Below, piece after piece: positions 1-8,770 of a DNA stretch of 63,372 nt (positions within the stretch are counted from its first letter, which is position 1; the number at the start of each line of letters is the position of its first letter). Origin of the DNA: Coprobacter sp. (GTDB lineage Bacteria; Bacteroidota; Bacteroidia; Bacteroidales; UBA11471). A program made the position numbers and the translations under genes. The notes under the pieces were generated by a model, which saw only the letters and a program-made list of their open reading frames with translations, did no database searches and had not been told where the DNA came from. The stretch lies in assembly GCA_017462265.1 (NCBI GenBank), contig JAFTRN010000011.1:1-63372 (forward strand), read 5' to 3'.

Positions 1-53
1 CGCACGGCTACTCAAATATAGCCCTCCGGGCAAGCGTTTATTTCACACTCGGC

Positions 54-74
54 GGACGCTTGGGCCAAGCGTCC
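54..74. repeat. perfect inverted repeat in left-edge intergenic DNA
   Basis: Bases 54-63 (GGACGCTTGG) are the exact reverse complement of 65-74 (CCAAGCGTCC), with one central base. The hairpin lies in non-coding DNA at the window edge and has no adjoining T-run, so it looks like a small REP-type palindrome rather than a classic terminator. Nothing else is recognisable in bases 1-150. Confidence 0.5.
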
Positions 75-151
75 CTACGTTTTAGAACGCTGAGCCAGGC
101 CGATGAGAGATTGTCACGGTATGCTGTATTTTTATCGGACATCAATAAATA

Positions 152-200
152 AAATACACACCGCCCGTACTCCGGCAAGGGGTACGGGCGGTGTGTATTT
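152..200 (-). terminator. intrinsic terminator of the MBG-repeat protein gene
   Basis: A perfect 19-bp stem pairs 152-170 with 182-200 around an 11-base loop. It begins 12 bases past the stop codon of the minus-strand gene ending at 212. On the minus strand the stem is followed by a T-rich tail (TTTTATTTATTG). Both arms contain the 14-mer TACACACCGCCCGT (155-168, and its complement at 184-197), which is also a universally conserved stretch of 16S rRNA. Confidence 0.85.
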
Positions 201-211
201 AGGAGGGAGGG

Positions 212-3200
212 TTATCGTACTTGTATGCAGGCTTTGTGATCGTTGGCACGAGCGATGTAGAATCCGGTGGGGAGCGTTACCATATCGCCCGGAGCAAATG
301 TGGCAACACGGCGACCGCTGAGGTCGTAGATTTCTACTATCGAAGCATTGATGCCTTCGACAACGAGACGTTTACCGGCAACATATATGCGAGCGCCTTC
401 GATGCTTGTACCGTCGATAGCCAATGGTTCGGTCACTACAAGCGTACCGCCGATATATTGGGTGAAGGTGTAGCAATCGTCCTCACCACCGCTCACCGTT
501 ATATCGTAGTAGCCGGCAGGCGATGACAGGGTGGCGTCGGTCGTGGCCACGGGTGCAATGTCGATGACTGAGGCGTCGTCGCCATTTAAGAAGCCGCTAT
601 ACACGAGCACAAACTCGGGATTGATTTCGCCTTCACCACGGAACGCGTTGTCCACGCTTACACGCAACGGTGCTTTTTCTACGGTGAGGGTAATTTCATT
701 GGACTCGCCGTATGCAAAGTTGGCACTTTCGTCTTGATAAGCTCTTACGGTGGTGGTGCCGGCACGCAAAATGTGTATTTGACCATTTGCATATTCGGCA
801 ATGGTGGGATCGCTGAATTCCAATTCTACGGCTACATCGCCATTGTTGGTCGTGTAGGAGGGAGCAAACGGCAGGTCGCCATACATCTTATCGCTGATAG
901 CGGCAAGCGTGATATTGGTCTTGCCTTGGTTGGCCGAGCGTACGGTGTAGGTTCCGCCTTCGTAGATGAAAGAGTAACAGTTGTCCTCTCCACCACTTAC
1001 TACGATGGGGTAAGAACCGATGGGGCTCTCTTGGGTGACTTCGCACGATGCCGTGGGCTGAACGTCGATTACCGATACATCTTCGCCATTTACAAAGCCT
1101 TTGTAACGTATTTCGTAGTCGGTAGTCGGTTCGGCACCTACCTCGGTCGATTCGTTACGGGTTGTTACGGTGAGCACGGCTTTCTCTATGGTGAGTACGC
1201 CCGGATTTACCGAGATGGCATAGCGGTCATCGACCGGCGCTGTGGCGGTAATGTCGTAGTTGCCCGGTACGTCGGTGGCACCGACTTTGCACGATAGCGT
1301 GGGTAGGGCTATAGTACCGGCATTGTCATTACCAACCCAGCCTGAGAACGATGCGGTAAGGGTGGGATTTTCCTCGCCATATTTACGTGTGGCGTTGTCG
1401 ATATTCAAGGTCAAAGCGGCTTTCTCTACGATGAGCGATACTGTCGCGGAAGTTTCTCCAAAGTTGGTCGAGGCGGCTTGGCTTGCTGTGATTTCAGTGC
1501 GACCGGCTTTGAGAATGGTCACGATACCGCCATCGATTGTGGCAACGCTTTCGTCTTTGATACTATACGTAATGGGCGATTCGGTGTTGGTAGAGCTTAC
1601 TTGCAAAGCGAAAGGTGCGTCGCCGTAGGTTTTTGCACCGATTTCGGCAATGCTCATTTTTGCTTCCGATGCACCGATGGTGAGTGTGCCATTTACGTAG
1701 TTAAATTCGTAATTGGCAGCCTCGCCCCCTTGTACGGAGATGGTATATACACCGGCAGCCGAGCCGGCGGTAGCTTCGCATGATGCCGAGGGGAGGACAG
1801 TGAGTGCCGATTCCGATTCATCGTTTACAAAACCGCTATACGATAGGGTGAATGTGGGATTTTCCTCACCATAGGCACGAGATTTGTTATCGGCGGTAAC
1901 AGTGAGTATAGCCTTGCCGATGGTAAGGGTTCCGGGGGTGTACACAAACTCGTAATTCGTGGCTACACCTCCCGATACGGCGATGTCGTAGGAGCCTACA
2001 GCCGAAGTGGTTGTAGCGACAGTTGTAGCGACGGGAGCGGTAGTCAGAACCGCCTCAGACTCGTTGTTGGCAAAACCGCTATACGACAAGGTGAGCTCGG
2101 GATTTGCCTCGCCATACTTGCGAGTGGCGCTATTGGCTGTTACGGTGAGGGTGGCTTTGCCTATGGTGAGTGTACCCTCGGTATAGTTGATGGTGTAGTT
2201 GGCGGCAACGGCACCCGACAGTGTGATGGGGTATTGCCCTACACCCGATGTGTCGGTAGCGGTGGTCGATGCTTTGGCTTTGGTGGTAACTACCGATGAG
2301 GTTTCTCCATTTACAAAACCGCTGTATGATATGGCGAAAGAGGGGTTCTTCTCACCATATTTACGGGTGACATTTTTTACCGAGGCTGTAAGTATGGCAT
2401 TTTCTACGGTGATGTTTATTGTTTTCGAGGCGGCCAGATAGGTTGCCGACTCGGCCTGTTTCACGGTGAGTGTGGTTTTTCCGGCTTTCAGCGGTACGAT
2501 TTTGCCATTTTCTACTTTGGCGATGCTATTGTCGGCAAACGAGTATTCAAGCGCGCTCTCGCTGTTGGTGCTGCTTACTTGCAGGTCGGCCGTTGTTCCG
2601 TAGGTGGTCGTTACATCGCTTGCAGTGATAGTGGAGGTCACTTTGAAATTTACGGTGTAGGTGTGCGCGTTTCCGCTCGAAGCGTAGTCGTTGCCTTTCA
2701 CCGTGATAGTGGTGGTATTACCGCTTGTCTTGGTCTCCATGGTGGCATATTTACTGTCGGTCGTGGCAGTGACAGCGGGTAGCGACGACAGCGAAGCCAC
2801 CTCTACGGTGTAGTTGTATTTGTCTTTACTGAATCCGGCGATGGTCGTACCACCCACTTTGAGCGACGACAATCGCGAGTTATAGACGAATGAAAAATCA
2901 TCTAACGTTACCATATCGCCCGACGTACCTCCACCGGCGGTGCGGTTGGTGGTAGCCGAAATCAAGATGTAGGCAGGCGAGATAGAGGTGTTGTCATACA
3001 CGAAAGGCACGCTCAGTCGTTGCCAGCCATTGCCCGCTGCCGGAGCGTATTCTACGGTGGCGTGGGCACACTTTATATTGCTGTAGTCGGTACTGCCCTC
3101 GGGATCTTTATAGGTGGCATTGGTGTGCAACACTGTGTTTACACGGGCTTTGTTGTCGCTGTAGCTCGAGCTGGCGGGAACATATTTCGCCCATATAATC

Positions 3201-3592
3201 ATAGAGTCGGGCTTGCCGGTGAAGGTCTGACAATAACTACTGCCCGGTACCGACTGGTTGTGGTTGTCGCTGCTTGACGGGGTTGCACTTCCAGCCACAA
3301 TCTGGCCGGTAGTGAGGTTTCCATTGGCTATGACACCCAGTTTGCTGGTCGATTTTATGCGCACGGAATAGGAACCGGAACTACCGGGACGGACATCGGT
3401 CAGCTTCTCGGGGTTGATACCGCCGGCAAACGAAGCCAGAGAACCGGTCGTGGACTCGAATGAGTGAAAGCCGGTAGGAACACCGTCGGACCAAGTTTCA
3501 AATCCTCCGTTGGGAAGCTGATACTGTCCATAGGCAACAGTGCTGAATCCCAACGCTATCGCCAAAAGAATTTTTGCGTAGATTTTTTTCAT
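212..3592 (-). CDS. secreted PCMD/MBG-repeat protein with T9SS-like tail
   Basis: This 1126-residue protein has a signal peptide ending about residue 22 (VAYGQ). Residues 25-240 resemble the PCMD (putative carbohydrate metabolism) domain seen at the start of many Bacteroidetes surface proteins. The rest is about nine Ig-like repeats. Six are MBG/YDG-type, with a YGEENP-like opening followed by a YSGFVNGE-like stretch. Three are a different type that open with YGD/YGT and end in an AGxTxxxxxQ pattern. The last 70 residues (YDLSGRR, then LPTGFYIAR) resemble a type A sorting domain of type IX secretion. The role is probably structural or adhesive at the cell surface. No catalytic motif is visible. 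It is monocistronic here, with its own terminator. Confidence 0.8.
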   Translation of the reverse strand: MKKIYAKILLAIALGFSTVAYGQYQLPNGGFETWSDGVPTGFHSFESTTGSLASFAGGINPEKLTDVRPGSSGSYSVRIKSTSKLGVIANGNLTTGQIVAGSATPSSSDNHNQSVPGSSYCQTFTGKPDSMIIWAKYVPASSSYSDNKARVNTVLHTNATYKDPEGSTDYSNIKCAHATVEYAPAAGNGWQRLSVPFVYDNTSISPAYILISATTNRTAGGGTSGDMVTLDDFSFVYNSRLSSLKVGGTTIAGFSKDKYNYTVEVASLSSLPAVTATTDSKYATMETKTSGNTTTITVKGNDYASSGNAHTYTVNFKVTSTITASDVTTTYGTTADLQVSSTNSESALEYSFADNSIAKVENGKIVPLKAGKTTLTVKQAESATYLAASKTINITVENAILTASVKNVTRKYGEKNPSFAISYSGFVNGETSSVVTTKAKASTTATDTSGVGQYPITLSGAVAANYTINYTEGTLTIGKATLTVTANSATRKYGEANPELTLSYSGFANNESEAVLTTAPVATTVATTTSAVGSYDIAVSGGVATNYEFVYTPGTLTIGKAILTVTADNKSRAYGEENPTFTLSYSGFVNDESESALTVLPSASCEATAGSAAGVYTISVQGGEAANYEFNYVNGTLTIGASEAKMSIAEIGAKTYGDAPFALQVSSTNTESPITYSIKDESVATIDGGIVTILKAGRTEITASQAASTNFGETSATVSLIVEKAALTLNIDNATRKYGEENPTLTASFSGWVGNDNAGTIALPTLSCKVGATDVPGNYDITATAPVDDRYAISVNPGVLTIEKAVLTVTTRNESTEVGAEPTTDYEIRYKGFVNGEDVSVIDVQPTASCEVTQESPIGSYPIVVSGGEDNCYSFIYEGGTYTVRSANQGKTNITLAAISDKMYGDLPFAPSYTTNNGDVAVELEFSDPTIAEYANGQIHILRAGTTTVRAYQDESANFAYGESNEITLTVEKAPLRVSVDNAFRGEGEINPEFVLVYSGFLNGDDASVIDIAPVATTDATLSSPAGYYDITVSGGEDDCYTFTQYIGGTLVVTEPLAIDGTSIEGARIYVAGKRLVVEGINASIVEIYDLSGRRVATFAPGDMVTLPTGFYIARANDHKACIQVR

Positions 3593-3650
3593 ATACCTAT
3601 TAAATATAGTGAATGAAGATATTTATGGAGATAAATCTCGTTTTCGGGCA

Positions 3651-3658
3651 CAAAGATA
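3651..3658 (-). promoter_or_regulatory. -7 box upstream of the MBG-repeat protein
   Basis: On the minus strand this is TATCTTTG, an exact match to the Bacteroidetes -7 element, 59 bases from the start codon. The nearest -33-like TTTG is 23 bases further upstream (3682-3685), slightly too far, so the assignment rests mainly on the -7 box. Confidence 0.5.
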
Positions 3659-3781
3659 ATATAACTTTTTTATCAATCTTTCAAAATGTCCGATATTTTA
3701 ACTTTATAAAACTTTTTGAGTATATAAAGTTTCTGATATAGCTATAAAAAATAAAACCCGAGTATAAATTGCTATGCAGAC

Positions 3782-3812
3782 TTTGCAAAAACAAAAAATC
3801 TCTGTATATTTG
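3782..3812 (+). promoter_or_regulatory. promoter of the AAA-type ATPase gene
   Basis: TTTG at 3782-3785 and TATATTTG at 3805-3812 are separated by 19 bases, the consensus Bacteroidetes arrangement. The start codon follows 23 bases later, leaving a very short leader. Confidence 0.75.
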
Positions 3813-3835
3813 CCACGTTTTATTGCCGATATACT

Positions 3836-5017
3836 ATGGAGTCATTTTTCAGAACGCATAAGCACCTTGTAGAACACGTGAATTCTCCCGTGAAGAGGGG
3901 GCTTATGCAGGAAATTGACTGGTCACGACGTCTTATCGGTATCAAAGGCAGTCGCGGAGTGGGTAAGACTACGTTCCTGTTGCAATATGCTCGGGAGCGA
4001 TTTGGTGCCGATAATCGCGCGTGTCTTTACATCAATCTCAATAACCTCTATTTTGCCGAGCGTAAGCTCTCCGATTTTATAGAGGAGTTTTACCGTATGG
4101 GCGGACGCTGTCTGTTGATAGATCAGGTATTCAAATATCCGTCGTGGGAGGAGGAATTGGCCCGTTGCTACAATACTTGTCCCAATCTGCATATCATATT
4201 CTCGGGTTCGTCGGTGATGCGATTGAAAGAGGAGGAAACCCCTATATCGCATATCGTCGATTCCTACAATCTGCGAGGTTATTCGTTCCGCGAGTTTCTT
4301 AACCTTATGGCCGGAACCGATTTCCCGGCTGTGAAGCTCGACGACATATTGCGTGACCACACGGCGATAGCGAGTGAGGTGGTGCGTAGGGTTCACCCCT
4401 TGGGCTATTTCCGCGATTATCTGCATCATGGATTCTATCCCTTCTTCCTCGAACAGCACAATTTCTCGGAGAACCTGGTGAAGACCATGAATATGATGAT
4501 GGAGGTGGATATATTGTTTATCAAACAGATAGAGCTCACCTACCTGCCTAAGATACGCCGATTGCTCTATCTGCTGGCTACCACATCGCCTTGTTCTCCC
4601 AACGTCAGCCAGTTGAGTAAGGAAATACAGACCTCTCGTGCCACGGTGGTCAATTACATCAAGTATCTGAAAGATGCCCGTCTCATCAATATGCTCTATC
4701 CCGTCGATGAGGAATTTCCCCGCAAACCGGCCCGGGTGTATCTGCACAATACCAACCTCATGTACCCCATACGTCCCGAGAGCGTAGATCCGCAAGCTGT
4801 GCGCGAGACATTCTTTTACAATACGTTGCACAAAGATAACCGACTGAACGAGGGAATACGTAATACCCATTTTCTCGTAAATAGAAAATACAACTTCAAG
4901 ATAGAGGGTGAGACCGTGCGCGGACGAAACAACCCCGACTATTTCTATACGCTGGATAACTGTGAAATAGGAAAAGAAAATAAAATACCTCTATGGTTAT
5001 TCGGTTTTTTATATTAA
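3836..5017 (+). CDS. AAA-type ATP-binding protein (AAA_14/DUF4143 family)
   Basis: This cytoplasmic P-loop ATPase has 393 residues. The Walker A motif is GSRGVGKTT at about residues 39-47, the Walker B-like stretch is CLLIDQV near 93-99, and a sensor-1-type FSGSS follows near 122-126. The second half has a winged-helix-like region (SQLSKEIQTSRATVVNYIKYL) and the nuclease-like C-terminal domain usual for the DUF4143 group. It ends in KIPLWLFGFLY, which I believe is typical for full-length Bacteroidales members. The family is abundant in Bacteroidales and its physiological role is not established. The stop codon overlaps the -7 box of the nifJ promoter, so the two genes abut but are probably transcribed separately. 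Confidence 0.8.
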   Translation: MESFFRTHKHLVEHVNSPVKRGLMQEIDWSRRLIGIKGSRGVGKTTFLLQYARERFGADNRACLYINLNNLYFAERKLSDFIEEFYRMGGRCLLIDQVFKYPSWEEELARCYNTCPNLHIIFSGSSVMRLKEEETPISHIVDSYNLRGYSFREFLNLMAGTDFPAVKLDDILRDHTAIASEVVRRVHPLGYFRDYLHHGFYPFFLEQHNFSENLVKTMNMMMEVDILFIKQIELTYLPKIRRLLYLLATTSPCSPNVSQLSKEIQTSRATVVNYIKYLKDARLINMLYPVDEEFPRKPARVYLHNTNLMYPIRPESVDPQAVRETFFYNTLHKDNRLNEGIRNTHFLVNRKYNFKIEGETVRGRNNPDYFYTLDNCEIGKENKIPLWLFGFLY

Positions 5018-5022
5018 CTTTG
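5015..5022 (+). promoter_or_regulatory. -7 box of the nifJ promoter
   Basis: TAACTTTG fits TAnnTTTG and lies 40 bases before the nifJ start codon. It overlaps the stop codon of the preceding ATPase gene. No good -33 TTTG is visible at the expected distance. Confidence 0.55.
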
Positions 5023-5062
5023 CTATTCTCGAAACAACCTTAATCCTCAAATATATAATTGT

Positions 5063-8000
5063 ATGAGCAAACAAAAGAAATTCATTACCTGTGATGGTAA
5101 CCAAGCCGCTGCCCATATCTCGTATATGTTCAGCGAAGTGGCTGCTATCTATCCCATCACTCCGTCCTCTACGATGGCAGAGTACGTTGACGAATGGGCT
5201 GCCGCCGGTAGAAAAAATATCTTCGGCGAGACTGTTCTTGTGCAAGAAATGCAGTCTGAGGCAGGTGCTGCCGGTGCAGTACACGGCTCATTGCAAGCCG
5301 GTGCATTGACCACCACCTACACCGCTTCGCAAGGTTTGTTGCTGATGATTCCCAATATGTACAAAATCGCCGGAGAATTCCTCCCCTGTGTATTCCACGT
5401 ATCGGCACGTACATTGGCATCGCACGCTCTTTGTATCTTTGGCGACCACCAAGACGTGATGTCGACTCGCCAGACCGGTTTTGCCATGCTGGCCGAAGGC
5501 TCTGTACAAGAAGTTATGGACCTCGCCGGTGTAGCTCACCTCGCAACTATCAAATCGCGTGTTCCGTTTGTGAACTTCTTCGATGGTTTCCGTACTTCGC
5601 ACGAAATACAGAAAATCGAAATGCTCGAGAACGAAGACCTCGCTCCGCTGGTTGACCAACAAGCATTGAAAGAGTTCCGCGATCGTGCTCTCAATCCCGA
5701 AAATCCTGTTGCTCGCGGTATGGCCGAGAACCCCGATACCTTCTTCTCTCACCGTGAATCTTGCAACAACTACTACGATGCCGTACCCGCTATCGTAGAA
5801 GAATATATGAACGAGATTTCGAAAATTACCGGACGTAAGTATGGCTTGTTCGACTATTACGGAGCTGCCGATGCCGACCGCGTAATCATCGCTATGGGCT
5901 CTGTGACCGAGGCTGCTCGTGAAGCTATCGACTACATGACCGCACAAGGCGAAAAAGTAGGTCTCGTCTCGGTACACCTCTATCGTCCCTTCTCGGTAAA
6001 ACACCTCTTGGCTGCTGTACCTGCTACCGCAAAACGTATCGCTGTACTCGACCGCACCAAAGAACCCGGTGCCAACGGCGAGCCTCTCTATCTCGATGTG
6101 AAAGAGGCTTACTACGACCAAGCCAACGCTCCTCTCATTGTAGGCGGACGTTTCGGTCTCGGCTCGAATGACACCACTCCCTCGCAAATCGTTTCGGTAT
6201 TTGAAAACCTCGCTTTGCCCGAACCTAAAAATCACTTTACCCTCGGTATCATCGATGATGTTACTTTCACTTCTCTTCCCCCGAAAGAAGAAATCGCCAT
6301 GGGTGGTGAAGGTATGTTCGAGGCTAAATTCTACGGTCTCGGTGCCGATGGTACGGTAGGTGCTAACAAAAACTCGGTGAAAATTATCGGTGATAACACC
6401 AACAAACACTGTCAAGCCTACTTCTCTTACGACTCGAAAAAATCGGGTGGTTTCACCTGCTCGCACTTGCGTTTCGGTGACGACCCCATTCGTTCGACCT
6501 ATCTCGTAAATACGCCTAACTTCGTGGCTTGTCACGTACAGGCTTATCTGCGTATGTACGACGTAACTCGCGGTCTCCGTCAGAATGGTACTTTCTTGCT
6601 CAACACCATCTGGAACGAAGAGGAGCTTGCTCAACACCTGCCCAATAACGTAAAACGCTATTTCGCACAAAAAAATATTACCGTTTACTACATCAACGCT
6701 ACTCAGATTGCACAAGAAATCGGTCTCGGTAATCGTACCAACACTATTCTGCAATCGGCATTCTTCCGTATCACCGGTGTAATTCCCGTTGACCTCGCTA
6801 TCGAGCAAATGAAGAAATTCATCGTGAAATCTTATGGTAAGAAGGGCGAAGATGTTGTAAATAAGAACTATGCAGCTGTAGATCGCGGTGGCGAATACAA
6901 ACAACTCACCGTAGATCCCGCATGGGCTAATCTGCCCGATGATGAGGCCGTAGCCAACAACGATCCCGCATTCATCAACGAGATTGTACGTCCTATCAAC
7001 GCTCAAAACGGCGACCTCTTGAAAGTTTCGGCTTTCAAAGGTATCGAGGACGGTACTTGGCCCCAAGGTACCTCGAAATACGAAAAACGCGGTGTGGCAG
7101 CTTTCGTTCCCGAATGGACTCCCGAAAATTGTATCCAATGTAACAAATGTGCTTACGTTTGTCCTCACGCTGCTATTCGTCCTTTCGTACTCGACGCTGC
7201 CGAGCAAGCCGGCGCAGCTTTCCCCTCTATCAAGGCTGTGGGTAAGATGTTCGACGGTATGACCTTCCGTATGCAGGTAGATGTTCTCGACTGTCTCGGT
7301 TGTGGCAACTGTGTTGATGTATGTCCGGGTAATAAACAAGGCAAAGCTCTTGCCATGAAACCCCTCGAAACTCAACTCGCCGAGGCTCCCAACTGGGAAT
7401 ACTGCGTAGCCAACGTGAAGAGCAAACAAAACTTGGTGGATATCAAAGCCAATGTGAAGAATTCGCAATTCGCTACTCCGCTCTTTGAGTTCTCGGGCGC
7501 ATGCTCGGGTTGCGGTGAAACTCCGTATGTGAAACTTATCTCACAACTCTTCGGCGATCGCGAAATGGTGGCTAATGCTACCGGTTGCTCGTCAATCTAT
7601 TCGGGTTCTATCCCCTCTACTCCTTATACCACCAACGAAAAAGGTCACGGTCCCGCTTGGGCAAACTCACTCTTTGAGGACTTCTGCGAATTTGGTATGG
7701 GTATGACTCTCGCCGTTGATAAAATGCGCGATCGTCTTGTTATCCTCATGACCAAAGCCATCGAAAGCGAAGAGTGCCCCGAAGATACCAAAGCTCTCTT
7801 CAAAGAATGGATCGAAAATCGCGAAGATGCTGTTAAGACCATCGAACTCGCCGAGAAGATTCGTCCTATCGTAGAGGCTAATGCCGATAAATGCGAAATA
7901 TGCAAGGGTATTGCCGAGCTTGGTAAATTCCTTGTTAAGAAATCGCAATGGATTATCGGTGGTGACGGTGCTTCATACGATATAGGTTTCGGCGGTCTCG

Positions 8001-8611
8001 ACCATGTGTTGGCTTCGGGCAAGAATGTGAATATTCTTGTTCTCGATACCGAGGTTTACTCCAATACAGGTGGTCAGGCTTCGAAAGCTACTCCTATCGG
8101 TGCTATCGCCAAATTTGCCGCTGCCGGTAAACGCGTTCGCAAAAAAGACCTCGGTCTTATCGCATCGACCTACGGATATGTATATTGCGCTCAAATCGCA
8201 ATGGGTGCCGACCAAGCTCAGACTCTCAAAGCTATCCGCGAGGCCGAGGCTTACAACGGACCTTCTATCGTAATTGCTTACGCTCCCTGTATCAATCACG
8301 GTCTCAAGAAAGGTATGGGTAAATCTCAAGCTGAGGAGGCTGCTGCCGTTGAATGTGGCTACTGGCACTTGTGGCGCTACAATCCCGAGCTCGAAGCCGA
8401 AGGTAAGAACCCCTTCACCCTCGATAGCAAAGAGCCGCAATGGGATAAGTTCGAAGACTTCCTCAAAGGTGAGGTTCGTTACGCTTCTGTAATGAAACAA
8501 TATCCTGCCGAAGCCGAAGAACTCTTTGCCGCTGCCAAAGAAAATGCTCAATGGCGTTACAACAACTACAAACGCTTGGCAAAACAACAATGGGGTGTTG
8601 ATGCCGAATAA
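5063..8611 (+). CDS. nifJ: pyruvate:ferredoxin (flavodoxin) oxidoreductase
   Basis: This single-chain PFOR of 1182 residues catalyses oxidative decarboxylation of pyruvate to acetyl-CoA and CO2 with reduction of ferredoxin or flavodoxin, the central step of anaerobic pyruvate use. Domain I opens with YPITPSSTMAE near residue 30. The fused ferredoxin domain has two 4Fe-4S motifs, CIQCNKCAYVCP near 690 and CLGCGNCVDVCP near 743. The third cluster begins with CSGCGE near 814. The thiamine diphosphate motif GDGASYDIGFGG is near 967, followed by NTGGQASKATP. The length is normal for the family. Codon choice looks strongly biased, as expected for a highly expressed enzyme. A strong terminator follows. 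Confidence 0.97.
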   Translation: MSKQKKFITCDGNQAAAHISYMFSEVAAIYPITPSSTMAEYVDEWAAAGRKNIFGETVLVQEMQSEAGAAGAVHGSLQAGALTTTYTASQGLLLMIPNMYKIAGEFLPCVFHVSARTLASHALCIFGDHQDVMSTRQTGFAMLAEGSVQEVMDLAGVAHLATIKSRVPFVNFFDGFRTSHEIQKIEMLENEDLAPLVDQQALKEFRDRALNPENPVARGMAENPDTFFSHRESCNNYYDAVPAIVEEYMNEISKITGRKYGLFDYYGAADADRVIIAMGSVTEAAREAIDYMTAQGEKVGLVSVHLYRPFSVKHLLAAVPATAKRIAVLDRTKEPGANGEPLYLDVKEAYYDQANAPLIVGGRFGLGSNDTTPSQIVSVFENLALPEPKNHFTLGIIDDVTFTSLPPKEEIAMGGEGMFEAKFYGLGADGTVGANKNSVKIIGDNTNKHCQAYFSYDSKKSGGFTCSHLRFGDDPIRSTYLVNTPNFVACHVQAYLRMYDVTRGLRQNGTFLLNTIWNEEELAQHLPNNVKRYFAQKNITVYYINATQIAQEIGLGNRTNTILQSAFFRITGVIPVDLAIEQMKKFIVKSYGKKGEDVVNKNYAAVDRGGEYKQLTVDPAWANLPDDEAVANNDPAFINEIVRPINAQNGDLLKVSAFKGIEDGTWPQGTSKYEKRGVAAFVPEWTPENCIQCNKCAYVCPHAAIRPFVLDAAEQAGAAFPSIKAVGKMFDGMTFRMQVDVLDCLGCGNCVDVCPGNKQGKALAMKPLETQLAEAPNWEYCVANVKSKQNLVDIKANVKNSQFATPLFEFSGACSGCGETPYVKLISQLFGDREMVANATGCSSIYSGSIPSTPYTTNEKGHGPAWANSLFEDFCEFGMGMTLAVDKMRDRLVILMTKAIESEECPEDTKALFKEWIENREDAVKTIELAEKIRPIVEANADKCEICKGIAELGKFLVKKSQWIIGGDGASYDIGFGGLDHVLASGKNVNILVLDTEVYSNTGGQASKATPIGAIAKFAAAGKRVRKKDLGLIASTYGYVYCAQIAMGADQAQTLKAIREAEAYNGPSIVIAYAPCINHGLKKGMGKSQAEEAAAVECGYWHLWRYNPELEAEGKNPFTLDSKEPQWDKFEDFLKGEVRYASVMKQYPAEAEELFAAAKENAQWRYNNYKRLAKQQWGVDAE

Positions 8612-8639
8612 TTTCGGGACACTCTAAGTCAATAATCCG

Positions 8640-8673
8640 GTCGGGGCTGCAATAGCGGCCCCGACTTTTTTTT
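8640..8673 (+). terminator. intrinsic terminator of nifJ
   Basis: A perfect 8-bp GC-rich stem (GTCGGGGC at 8640-8647 with GCCCCGAC at 8658-8665) is followed directly by eight T residues (8666-8673), 29 bases past the nifJ stop codon. Confidence 0.9.
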
Positions 8674-8694
8674 GTGCTAAAAATGCGATACCGG

Positions 8695-8725
8695 TTTGTC
8701 ATTTCGGAGCGATGTGCTATCTTTG
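8695..8725 (+). promoter_or_regulatory. consensus promoter of the queuosine-precursor transporter
   Basis: TTTG at 8695-8698 and TATCTTTG at 8718-8725 are spaced by 19 bases, a perfect Bacteroidetes promoter. Transcription should begin near 8731. An upstream in-frame ATG at 8696 lies inside this promoter and so cannot be the translation start. Confidence 0.85.
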
Positions 8726-8736
8726 CGCCTCGAAAT

Positions 8737-8766
8737 CGTGTGCTTGATAACCACGTTAAAAACAAG
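8737..8766 (+). promoter_or_regulatory. candidate preQ1-I riboswitch
   Basis: The leader between the predicted transcription start (about 8731) and the ATG at 8771 folds as a minimal preQ1-I pseudoknot. P1 is CGTG (8737-8740) with CACG (8752-8755), enclosing an 11-base loop. P2 is CTTG in the loop (8743-8746) with CAAG in the A-rich tail (8763-8766). The tail TTAAAAACAAG and the loop segment ATAACC match the layout of the crystallised Thermoanaerobacter preQ1-I aptamer, including the C (8751) expected to pair with the ligand. P1 is one pair shorter than usual. The aptamer ends four bases before the start codon, so ligand binding would be expected to block translation. The downstream gene is a queuosine-precursor transporter, the expected target. 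The fold was worked out by hand. Confidence 0.75.
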
Positions 8767-8770
8767 TAAT

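Noticed and set aside
155..197. A fragment of a 16S rRNA gene
   Set aside because: Only a 14-base match on each arm of a hairpin, with no flanking rRNA similarity. It is better explained as a terminator stem.
1300..2500. CRISPR-like or satellite repeats within the first gene
   Set aside because: The periodicity matches codons of MBG domains, is imperfect at DNA level, and lies in one continuous reading frame.
5288..7468. Long open frame opposite nifJ
   Set aside because: It is antisense to a clearly conserved enzyme and has no recognisable domain. It arises from the biased codon use of nifJ.
8696..8770. Upstream in-frame ATG giving a 251-residue transporter
   Set aside because: The ATG lies inside a perfect promoter, upstream of the predicted transcription start. 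The added 25 residues do not resemble the family.
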